Assembly (NCBI GenBank): GCA_027021085.1
Contig: JALUVB010000198.1
Coordinates: forward strand, 1 to 5,433
Length of the DNA: 5,433 bases
Direction: 5' to 3'
Origin: a bacterium
GTDB lineage: Bacteria > CAIJMQ01 > JAADFP01
This document shows positions 1 through 4,971 of the stretch, in pieces. Under the pieces are notes generated by a model. It made no database searches and was not told where the DNA came from. It was given only the letters and a program-made list of their open reading frames with translations. The position numbers were made by a program, and so were the translations under genes. The first letter of the stretch is position 1, and the number at the start of each line of letters is the position of its first letter.

Positions 1-166
1 TGATGCCGCCTACAAAGGTTGGTTTGAATCCCACATAGACTGAAGACATTACTTCAATGAACTTTGCCCCCCAGCCAAATATGGAAGCCCATCCTACAAA
101 CAACATGCAAATCGCCCAGGATACGCCAAGACCAATTGCCAATCCTTTTACACTCAACCTTTCCAT
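1..166 (-). CDS. Small membrane protein of the 'bacteriophage holin'-annotated family, N-terminal part (runs off left edge)
   Basis: Reading leftward from an ATG at 166-164 gives 55 open codons that leave the window without a stop. The protein starts MERLSVKGLAIGLGVSWAIC, has a hydrophobic segment at about residues 9-31, then a Gly/Trp/aromatic stretch containing SSVYVGFKPTFVGG, where a second membrane segment would begin. This layout resembles a short (about 75-90 residue) conserved inner-membrane protein of uncultured bacteria and some archaea that databases often label 'bacteriophage holin'. That label is from memory, its function is not established, and no phage genes lie nearby. The start is secure: AAGGAGGGAGG directly precedes the ATG, and a strong promoter lies about 50 nt upstream. 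It is transcribed divergently from recO. I am confident that it is a real gene, moderately confident of the family, and not confident that it acts as a holin. Confidence 0.72.
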   Translation of the reverse strand, partial: MERLSVKGLAIGLGVSWAICMLFVGWASIFGWGAKFIEVMSSVYVGFKPTFVGGI

Positions 167-177
167 CCTCCCTCCTT
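167..177 (-). promoter_or_regulatory. Strong ribosome binding site of the small membrane protein gene
   Basis: On the minus strand AAGGAGGGAGG runs directly into the ATG at 166. It is a near-perfect anti-16S match (AAGGAGG at 177-171, four bases from the start). It is much stronger than the sites in front of the plus-strand operon genes, and it fixes the start codon of a gene too short and truncated to call by length. Confidence 0.8.
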
Positions 178-221
178 ATGGTTCAAGTTTCTCTCTAACA
201 CTTTTCCTTTCCACTCTCTTC

Positions 222-250
222 GTTATACTCAAAACCAGCTGCCCTGTCAA
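222..250 (-). promoter_or_regulatory. Sigma70-type promoter driving the leftward membrane protein gene
   Basis: Read on the minus strand, a perfect -35 box TTGACA (250-245) is followed by a 17-bp spacer and TATAAC (227-222), one mismatch from TATAAT. Transcription would start near 215, leaving a leader of about 50 nt before the ATG at 166. The consensus boxes, optimal spacing and correct placement before a gene with a strong ribosome binding site make this the best-supported promoter in the window. Confidence 0.8.
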
Positions 251-303
251 ATGCAGCCAATTATTGCCCCATGCTAAGCTGGGAATTGGGGAGTGGATAA
301 TGA

Positions 304-388
304 GTAGCAAGTAGATAGTAGTGAGGGGAAGATAGTAAGCAGTGAATAGTGAATGTTGAGAAAGTAGCGGGTAGCGAGTAGATAGTAG
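304..388. repeat. GTAG-rich low-complexity DNA with a duplicated 18-mer
   Basis: GTAGCAAGTAGATAGTAG (304-321) recurs as GTAGCGAGTAGATAGTAG (371-388), 17 of 18 bases identical and offset by 67 bp. The DNA between them is made of related words (GATAGTAAGCAGTGAATAGTGAATG). The strand bias is strong: purines plus T on the plus strand with very few C residues. It looks like a decayed simple repeat, with no sign of coding. Confidence 0.7.
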
Positions 389-402
389 CAGGGGGGACAT
401 TT

Positions 403-437
403 TAGACCTTAGACCGTAGACTTTAGACGTTAGACTG
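403..437. repeat. Five tandem 7-bp TAGACNN units
   Basis: TAGAC begins at 403, 410, 417, 424 and 431, an exact 7-bp period, with two variable bases after each (CT, CG, TT, GT, TG). The five invariant positions in all five units cannot easily arise by chance. The reverse strand reads as repeated GTCTA. The array is short, ends sharply on both sides and sits between two other repeat types. Function is unknown; replication slippage or a small dispersed repeat are the simplest explanations. Confidence 0.85.
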
Positions 438-483
438 GGAAAGGGAAGATCCAGAAGGCAAAATACAGGCGGGGTAATAGGTG

Positions 484-538
484 CCCCGACATGCGCCGGG
501 ACAGGGAACTGGTCCCGGAGCTTCTGGCTACCGGGACA
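484..538. repeat. GC-rich block with competing hairpins
   Basis: CCGGGACA occurs at 496-503 and again, exactly, at 531-538, with a related CCCCGACA at 484-491. One complementary arm, GTCCCGG (512-518), can pair perfectly over 7 bp with 496-502 (9-nt loop) or with 531-537 (12-nt loop), but not both. A short CCCG/CGGG pairing (486-489 with 497-500) is a third option. No T-run follows on either strand, so it does not look like a classical terminator. It may be a REP-like intergenic element or a structured RNA leader if transcription begins upstream. Confidence 0.6.
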
Positions 539-567
539 ATAACACACAAATGTAAGCTGCTTCTTTC

Positions 568-576
568 TGGTAAAAT
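568..576 (+). promoter_or_regulatory. Candidate extended -10 promoter of the recO operon, giving a leaderless start
   Basis: TGGTAAAAT fits the extended -10 form TG-N-TAAAAT (hexamer 571-576). There is no recognisable -35 box at 16-18 bp spacing, which is common for extended -10 promoters. The usual distance to +1 puts transcription start at about 583, which is the A of the recO ATG. No Shine-Dalgarno sequence lies between 560 and 582, consistent with a leaderless transcript. A similar TGGTAGAAT lies upstream of yajC. Confidence 0.45.
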
Positions 577-582
577 GTTAGC

Positions 583-1326
583 ATGATAGAAAGCGAGTGT
601 TTAGTGGTAAGAAGCTATGACTTCCGGGAAACCAGCCTTATTGTCGATTTAGTTTCAAAAGAGCTGGGAAGTGTGCGTGCCCTGGTTAAAGGAGCACGCA
701 ACCCTGAAAAAAACTGGACAGCACATCTTCTGCCCCTTTCCCACATAAAGGTTTCACTTTACCCGGGGAAAAATATCTATCTTCTGGGAAATTGCGAGAT
801 GGTAAATTTCTTTTCTTCCATAAGAGGAAATCTTTACCGGCTCTGCCTGGCTACGTCCCTGCTGGAAATTGCTTACCTCATTTCCCCTCCTCCCCACCAG
901 GAGCTGTTTTCATTTTTATTTAAAACTCTTTATTTCCTGGATAGAAATAATAATTCTTCCCTGTCTCTTTTTCCTGTTTATTCCTGGCTGAAAATTCTTC
1001 ACTTTTCCGGGTTTCACCCCGAGCTTAAAAAATGCGTGGTTTGCAGGAAGGAAGAAGATATATCCCTTTACAGTGTGAAACTGGGGGGTATTCTCTGCGA
1101 GCAATGCAGAGAGAGAGACCAGTATGCTATCCGGGTGGATAAACAAATCATAGGAGTCTTCCCCATTCTTTCCCGTATTCCCCTTCCGGAAATTAAGAAA
1201 ATTTATATCTCCGGCAGGCACAAAACCAGGCTAAGACAAATTGTTTACAGCCATCTTCTTTACCGCCTGGAGCATAAACCTCCAACTTTACGGTTTTTAG
1301 AGAAAATGTTTTTAAGAGATGAGTAA
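583..1326 (+). CDS. recO: DNA repair protein RecO
   Basis: RecO acts in the RecFOR pathway: it binds DNA and RecR, displaces SSB and helps load RecA on gapped DNA. The 247-residue product has the usual length. Residues 1-80 match the N-terminal OB fold (start MIESECLVVRSYDFRETSLI, then SVRALVKGAR at 30-39). The rest is the helical C-terminal domain, with a zinc-finger pair CVVC (151-154) and CEQC (172-175) as in many bacterial RecO proteins. The ATG at 583 fits the family's N-terminus, where the OB-fold strand begins within a few residues. No ribosome binding site precedes it, and a -10 element sits immediately upstream, suggesting leaderless translation. It is the first gene of the operon, and its last 8 nt overlap der. 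The C-terminal part is diverged, but the identification is firm. Confidence 0.93.
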   Translation: MIESECLVVRSYDFRETSLIVDLVSKELGSVRALVKGARNPEKNWTAHLLPLSHIKVSLYPGKNIYLLGNCEMVNFFSSIRGNLYRLCLATSLLEIAYLISPPPHQELFSFLFKTLYFLDRNNNSSLSLFPVYSWLKILHFSGFHPELKKCVVCRKEEDISLYSVKLGGILCEQCRERDQYAIRVDKQIIGVFPILSRIPLPEIKKIYISGRHKTRLRQIVYSHLLYRLEHKPPTLRFLEKMFLRDE

Positions 1327-2617
1327 ACATATACCTATGGTGGTGATTATCGGAAGGGCGAATGTGGGAAAATCCACGCTTTTCAATCGCCTGGTAAAAA
1401 GAAGAATGGCTATCATAGATGAAAAGCCAGGCGTAACACGAGACGCACTCTATGGCGAAGTTATCTGGGATAACAAGGTTTTTGAACTCGTAGATACCGG
1501 AGGCCTGGATTTTTCCTCCCGGGATACAATCTCGGAGAAAGTAAAGGAAAGGGTCATTTACTTCACGAAAGCAGCAGATTTAATCCTTTTCCTGGTAAAT
1601 GCAGAGGAGGGGTTAAATCCCCTGGATAAAGAGATTGCCCAGATGGTAAGGGAATCCGGCAAGCCTTACATCCTGATAGCTACAAAAATTGACACCCGGA
1701 AAGGCAAAGAGAATTTGATGGATTTCTATTCTCTCGGGCTGGGTGAATATATTCCCATTTCTGCCCCTCACTCGACGAATCTTAGCAAGTTAAAAGATAA
1801 AATCGTAGAAATGGCTAAACCACCCTTTGTTTTCAAAAAAGAAGCCGGTATCCGCCTGGCAATCGTAGGAACACCAAATACAGGTAAATCTACCCTGGTA
1901 AATGCAATTCTCAATGAAGAGCGATTGATAGTGCACGAAGAGCCAGGCACTACCAGAGATACAATAGAGATACCCTTTTCCTGGAAAGAGCAAAACTTCA
2001 TTTTGCTGGATACGGCAGGAATCAGAAGACGTTCACACGTGAAGGAATCACTGGAATGGGTGGGCGTGAAAAAAGCAGAATGGGGAATAGAACATTCCCA
2101 CCTAACCTGCCTGGTGATAGATATTTCCCGTCCCCTGGTAAGAGAAGACCTGAGCCTGGCCAGGAAAGTGGAGAAACTTGCTAAAGGAGTAATTGTAGTC
2201 CTAAATAAAACAGACCTGCTTTCAGAAGAAGAGCGCGAGGAAGCACGGGAAGCGGTAAAACATGAGCTCCAATTTCTTGATTTTGCCCCTTTTATTCTTG
2301 TCTCGGCAAAAACCGGGAAGAATATAACGAAAATACTGGATAAATGCGTGGAAATCCACTCCCGCCTCCGGGAAAGAATACCTCAAAAACAACTTAACCA
2401 ATTGGTTAAAACCCTGTTGATAAGAAGGCCGCCCCTGCATGCTACCACGGTGTACAAGGTGATTCCCCGGGACAAGGAGCCGCACCTATTCCGTCTTATC
2501 ACCAATAATACTTACGGCATCAAGCAGACATTCCTGCGATATTTAAGCAAGGAAATTCGAAAGTACTTCACTTTGGAAGGCGTTAATATTAAAATAACGG
2601 TGGAGAAAAAGCGGTGA
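1319..2617 (+). CDS. der: Ribosome assembly GTPase Der (EngA)
   Basis: Der is an essential two-domain GTPase needed for maturation of the 50S subunit. The 432 residues match the family length. GTPase domain 1 has G1 GRANVGKST (12-20), G3 DTGG (59-62), G4 TKID (122-125) and G5 SA (148-149). Domain 2 has G1 GTPNTGKST (184-192), G3 DTAG (231-234), G4 NKTD (296-299) and G5 SAKTG (329-333). A KH-like RNA-binding domain follows from about 355 to the end. Odd points: G1 of domain 1 has Ala where Pro is usual, its G4 has Thr for Asn, and the KH-like domain is diverged though it keeps a RYLSKEIRKYF-like helix (407-417). The start overlaps the end of recO by 8 nt without a convincing ribosome binding site, implying coupling. 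The stop overlaps the plsY start. Identification is very secure. Confidence 0.96.
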   Translation: MSKHIPMVVIIGRANVGKSTLFNRLVKRRMAIIDEKPGVTRDALYGEVIWDNKVFELVDTGGLDFSSRDTISEKVKERVIYFTKAADLILFLVNAEEGLNPLDKEIAQMVRESGKPYILIATKIDTRKGKENLMDFYSLGLGEYIPISAPHSTNLSKLKDKIVEMAKPPFVFKKEAGIRLAIVGTPNTGKSTLVNAILNEERLIVHEEPGTTRDTIEIPFSWKEQNFILLDTAGIRRRSHVKESLEWVGVKKAEWGIEHSHLTCLVIDISRPLVREDLSLARKVEKLAKGVIVVLNKTDLLSEEEREEAREAVKHELQFLDFAPFILVSAKTGKNITKILDKCVEIHSRLRERIPQKQLNQLVKTLLIRRPPLHATTVYKVIPRDKEPHLFRLITNNTYGIKQTFLRYLSKEIRKYFTLEGVNIKITVEKKR

Positions 2618-3222
2618 GATTTATTATTGTCTTTATTTCCGGCTATATCATAGGCTCCATACCTTTCAGTTTTCTCCTGGGTAAAATGCGGGGAGTGGAC
2701 CTGAGGCAGGTGGGAAGTGGGAACATCGGCGCTACTAACCTTTCCCGCGCCTGCGGAAAGGGCTGGGGCATAGCAGGATTTATATTGGACCTGTTGAAAG
2801 GAACTGCGAGTGTCTGGGTTGGCTACTACTTATCTCCCGCTAATTTTAATCCCGTTGTTTTGGGAATTACCGGAGGAATAGGCAGTGTTGTAGGCCATAT
2901 CTGGACATTTGTCTTGAAGTTCAAAGGAGGCAAAGGAGTAGCTACTTCTGCCGGTGTATTCCTGGGGTTAGCTCCTGTTCCTCTCTTTTCATCTGCGGGA
3001 GTGTGGATACTTATATTTCTTGTTTCAGGCTATGTTTCCCTGGCTTCTATTCTCTCCGCCTTTTCCCTGCCTATCTGGGTGTACCTCTTAAAACGGGACC
3101 CGATTTTGCTTTTTTTGAGTATTATTACTTTTCTCCTCATCGTTTACCGACACCGGGAAAACATTAAAAGGCTTATAAGTGGAAAAGAAAACAGATTTTC
3201 TACCTTATGGAAAAAAAGATAA
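2614..3222 (+). CDS. plsY: Acyl-phosphate:glycerol-3-phosphate acyltransferase PlsY
   Basis: PlsY is an integral inner-membrane enzyme. It transfers a fatty acyl group from acyl-phosphate to the sn-1 position of glycerol-3-phosphate, giving lysophosphatidic acid, the first committed step of phospholipid synthesis in most bacteria. The 202-residue protein shows the three family motifs: GSGNIGATN (34-42), FKGGKGVAT (103-111) and YRHRENIKRLISGKENRF (178-195). It has five or so hydrophobic segments, at about 2-22, 52-72, 80-100, 112-150 (probably two) and 163-178. The start is GTG at 2614, sharing GTGA with the der stop, with GGAG at 2602-2605 eight bases upstream as ribosome binding site. The last 16 nt overlap gpsA, whose product supplies PlsY's glycerol-3-phosphate. 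The partner PlsX, which makes acyl-phosphate, is not in the window. Confidence 0.96.
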   Translation: MRFIIVFISGYIIGSIPFSFLLGKMRGVDLRQVGSGNIGATNLSRACGKGWGIAGFILDLLKGTASVWVGYYLSPANFNPVVLGITGGIGSVVGHIWTFVLKFKGGKGVATSAGVFLGLAPVPLFSSAGVWILIFLVSGYVSLASILSAFSLPIWVYLLKRDPILLFLSIITFLLIVYRHRENIKRLISGKENRFSTLWKKR

Positions 3223-4220
3223 GTATTTTAGGCGCGGGTGGCTGGGGGACTGCCCTGGCTATACACCTCTCTCAAAAAGGTTACAAAGTTCTTCTCTGGG
3301 AAGTATTTCCCGAGTATGCAGAAGCATTAAGAAAGAGAAGGGAAAATTACAAGTTTCTTCCCGGGATAAAGATACCGCAGGAAATAGAGATAACGGCTTC
3401 AACAGGGAAAGCAGTGGAAAAAACCGATATCCTGGTGGTGGCTATACCTTCCCGCTATTTAAGGAAAGTCCTGGAGAAAATCCCCTCTATACCTCCCACC
3501 TGCATAGTGGTATCCGTGGTTAAAGGAATTGAAGAAGGAACAGGGAAAAGAATGTCAGAGCTGATAGAAGAAGAATGGGGCAAGGTGAGGCTTGCAGTTC
3601 TATCTGGTCCAAGCCACGCGGAAGAAGTAGCCCGTCGCGTGCCTACCGCAGTGGTGGTTTCCTCTTCTTACCCGAAAGTAGCCCGGGAAGTGCAGGAGAT
3701 ATTTATCTCCCCGTTTTTCCGGGTTTACACGAATCCTGATATCATCGGAGTAGAGCTGGGAGGAGCACTGAAAAATATTATCGCCTTAGCCTGTGGAATA
3801 AGCGATGGCCTGGGATTCGGAGACAATACCAGGGCCGCTATCATGACCAGGGGATTAGCCGAAATAGTTCGCCTGGGAGTAGCTATGGGAGGCAATCCTT
3901 CCACGTTCTGGGGGCTATCGGGAATGGGGGATATGATAGTAACCTGCACTTCTTCTCATTCGCGCAATAGAGCGGTGGGCGAAAGAATTGGCAAGGGAGA
4001 AAGCCTCCAGGAGATACTTTCCAGCATGGAAAAAGTGGCAGAAGGGGTATTCACGGTAAAATCCACCCGGGAATTGGCTTACAGGGTAAAAGTTGAAATG
4101 CCCATTACAGAAGTGGTATATCAGATTCTCTATGCAGGAATGAGCCCGGAAGAAGGGGTGAAATCGCTGATGCTCAGGACACCCCGGGAGGAACCGGAAA
4201 GATTAAACCATGGGAAATAA
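3207..4220 (+). CDS. gpsA: NAD(P)-dependent glycerol-3-phosphate dehydrogenase GpsA
   Basis: GpsA is a cytoplasmic enzyme that reduces dihydroxyacetone phosphate to sn-glycerol-3-phosphate with NAD(P)H, providing the phospholipid backbone. The 337 residues match the family (E. coli about 339). Visible features are the Rossmann nucleotide loop GAGGWG (9-14), VKGIE (105-109), SGPSHAEEV (133-141), the conserved lysine in ALKN (K189), NTRAA (207-211), GMGD (239-242) and SRNR (252-255). The Rossmann strand begins at residue 4, supporting the ATG at 3207. There is no good ribosome binding site, and the start lies 16 nt inside plsY, so translation probably depends on ribosomes finishing plsY. The end overlaps the MerR gene by 11 nt. 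Pairing with plsY places two consecutive lipid-synthesis steps under one control. Confidence 0.97.
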   Translation: MEKKISILGAGGWGTALAIHLSQKGYKVLLWEVFPEYAEALRKRRENYKFLPGIKIPQEIEITASTGKAVEKTDILVVAIPSRYLRKVLEKIPSIPPTCIVVSVVKGIEEGTGKRMSELIEEEWGKVRLAVLSGPSHAEEVARRVPTAVVVSSSYPKVAREVQEIFISPFFRVYTNPDIIGVELGGALKNIIALACGISDGLGFGDNTRAAIMTRGLAEIVRLGVAMGGNPSTFWGLSGMGDMIVTCTSSHSRNRAVGERIGKGESLQEILSSMEKVAEGVFTVKSTRELAYRVKVEMPITEVVYQILYAGMSPEEGVKSLMLRTPREEPERLNHGK

Positions 4221-4518
4221 AGTTTACTTTTCCATTAGCGAGGTAAGTGAACAGGAGGGTATTCCTCCCTACACCATCAGATACTGGGAACGTTGCGGGC
4301 TGATAACTCCTGACCGAAGCGGAAAGAGAAGAAAGTATCCGGTAGAAGAGGTAGAAAAGATTAAAAAAATAAACAAGCTGCTTAAATCGGGATATTCTAT
4401 CAAGGGCATCAAAAAAGCACTGAGAAAAATGGACGAGGAAGCTAAAAGCAGTATGATAATCAACCAACTACGGGAAATAAAGAAAGAATTGGAAGAGGTG
4501 CTGGGTATTTTACGGTAG
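4210..4518 (+). CDS. Small MerR-family transcriptional regulator
   Basis: This 102-residue protein has a MerR-type winged helix-turn-helix in residues 1-70: FSISEVSEQEGIPPYTIRYW (7-26), RSGKRRKYPVEEVEKI (37-52) and LLKSGYSIKGIKKAL (57-71). A charged helical tail (about 74-101, IINQLREIKKELEEVLGILR) would form the antiparallel dimerisation coiled coil. There is no C-terminal effector domain and no metal-binding cysteine cluster: only one Cys (C29) is present, so metal sensing like MerR or CueR is unlikely. MerR proteins bind dyads and usually act on promoters with a long spacer. The gene overlaps gpsA by 11 nt, so it is made with the phospholipid genes and may regulate them or its own operon; this is inference. 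Short MerR-like proteins with a similar RYWE core occur beside housekeeping genes in other anaerobes. The target is unknown. Confidence 0.9.
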   Translation: MGNKVYFSISEVSEQEGIPPYTIRYWERCGLITPDRSGKRRKYPVEEVEKIKKINKLLKSGYSIKGIKKALRKMDEEAKSSMIINQLREIKKELEEVLGILR

Positions 4519-4526
4519 TTTAAATT

Positions 4527-4544
4527 TTTGTACGGAGCTACAAA
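4527..4544. promoter_or_regulatory. Inverted repeat just downstream of the MerR gene
   Basis: TTTGTA (4527-4532) and TACAAA (4539-4544) form a perfect 6-bp inverted repeat around CGGAGC, starting 9 bp after the regulator's stop codon and about 20 bp before the proposed yajC -10 element. It could be an operator for a dimeric regulator such as the adjacent MerR protein, or a weak hairpin; a 6-bp AT-rich stem without a T-run is a poor terminator. Chance is possible at this length. Confidence 0.3.
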
Positions 4545-4562
4545 GCGGAAAACAACAAATTA

Positions 4563-4571
4563 TGGTAGAAT
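4563..4571 (+). promoter_or_regulatory. Candidate extended -10 promoter of yajC
   Basis: TGGTAGAAT matches TG-N-TAGAAT (hexamer 4566-4571) and differs by one base from the element before recO. No clear -35 box lies 16-18 bp upstream. Transcription from about 4578 would give a leader of about 60 nt with the AAGGGGGG ribosome binding site. The 119-bp gap after the overlapping operon makes a separate promoter reasonable. Confidence 0.45.
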
Positions 4572-4637
4572 AAGCGCCAGGAAAACATAGTTAGCGCAGA
4601 AAGAAGATTTGGAAAGAGCAGTTAAAAGGGGGGTACA

Positions 4638-4943
4638 ATGAATTTAGCTTACGGAATGGCACAGGGAGGATCCACTGCAGGAGGAGCAGGCGGAATAACC
4701 TCTCTTTTGCCTCTTATATTCATATTTGTCATTTTTTACTTTCTCCTCATTCTTCCTCAGAGAAAAAAGGAGAAAGAACACCAGAAAATGCTGCAATCTC
4801 TCAAAAAGGGGGATAAAGTAATCACCGGCAGCGGTATTTACGGTACAGTGGTAAATATTAAGGAAAAGAGCGTAGTGCTGAAGGTGGATGATAATACCAG
4901 GATAGAGTTCACCAAGAGCAGTATCTCGGGAAAAGTAGAGTAA
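4638..4943 (+). CDS. yajC: Sec translocon accessory membrane protein YajC
   Basis: YajC is a small single-pass inner-membrane protein that associates with SecDF and the SecYEG/YidC machinery for protein export and membrane insertion. The 101-residue product has the family layout: a short Gly-rich N-terminus (1-20), one transmembrane helix at about 21-39 ending LLILPQRKKEKEHQKM (36-51), then a small basic cytoplasmic domain with LKKGDKVITGSGIYGTVVNI (55-74). AAGGGGGG (about 4626-4632) lies 5-6 bases before the ATG and supports this start; a second Met at residue 7 is a less likely alternative. In many bacteria yajC precedes secD and secF and follows tgt. Here neither neighbour is present: a MerR gene lies upstream and a convergent unrelated gene downstream. 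Identification is firm. Confidence 0.95.
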   Translation: MNLAYGMAQGGSTAGGAGGITSLLPLIFIFVIFYFLLILPQRKKEKEHQKMLQSLKKGDKVITGSGIYGTVVNIKEKSVVLKVDDNTRIEFTKSSISGKVE

Positions 4944-4971
4944 ATTCCCTGTCCAATGATTCTAAGGAGAA

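Larger units (their letters stand above)
167..582. other. Divergent intergenic region with composite repeats
   Basis: This is the 416-bp gap between the leftward membrane protein gene and rightward recO. The left part (167-250) holds the leftward gene's ribosome binding site, leader and promoter. About 251-300 shows nothing definite beyond a loose CCAATT/AATTGG inverted repeat (257-262 with 284-289). About 294-390 is GTAG/GTGAATAG-rich low-complexity DNA, 403-437 is a 7-bp tandem repeat, and 484-538 is a GC-rich hairpin block. The last 45 bp hold the proposed recO promoter. Open frames here run through the repeats and promoters and have no homology I recognise, so I call no gene. Confidence 0.7.

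Noticed and set aside
1-166. Prophage remnant, because of the holin-like gene
   Set aside because: No lysin, integrase or structural gene is visible, and the family name alone is not evidence of phage origin.
257-289. CCAATT/AATTGG inverted repeat as an operator
   Set aside because: Only 6 bp with a 21-bp loop, and other pairings are just as good; chance is likely.
57-314. Open frame of 85 codons on the plus strand
   Set aside because: It lies antisense to the better-supported membrane protein gene and its promoter, and then enters the repeat DNA. It has no ribosome binding site or recognisable protein pattern.
354-382. TTGAGA followed by 17 bp and TAGATA as a plus-strand promoter
   Set aside because: Both boxes fall inside the GTAG repeat words, the match to TATAAT is poor, and it is about 200 bp from recO.
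403-437. TAGAC array as a CRISPR
   Set aside because: Units are only 7 bp with 2 variable bases; there are no spacers of suitable length and no cas genes.
484-538. Intrinsic terminator or T-box leader before recO
   Set aside because: No T-run follows the stems on either strand, and no T-box sequence or tRNA-related downstream gene is present.
176-547. Open frame of 123 codons on the minus strand
   Set aside because: It reads through the hairpin block, the TAGAC array and the promoter of the leftward gene; the product is low-complexity Leu/Ser/Tyr-rich sequence dictated by the repeats.
3179-3523. Open frame of 114 codons overlapping plsY and gpsA
   Set aside because: It is an out-of-frame shadow of gpsA, whose frame carries all the enzyme motifs.
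4574-4607. GCGC-containing inverted repeat in the yajC leader
   Set aside because: Four paired bases over a long loop is too weak to support a structure.
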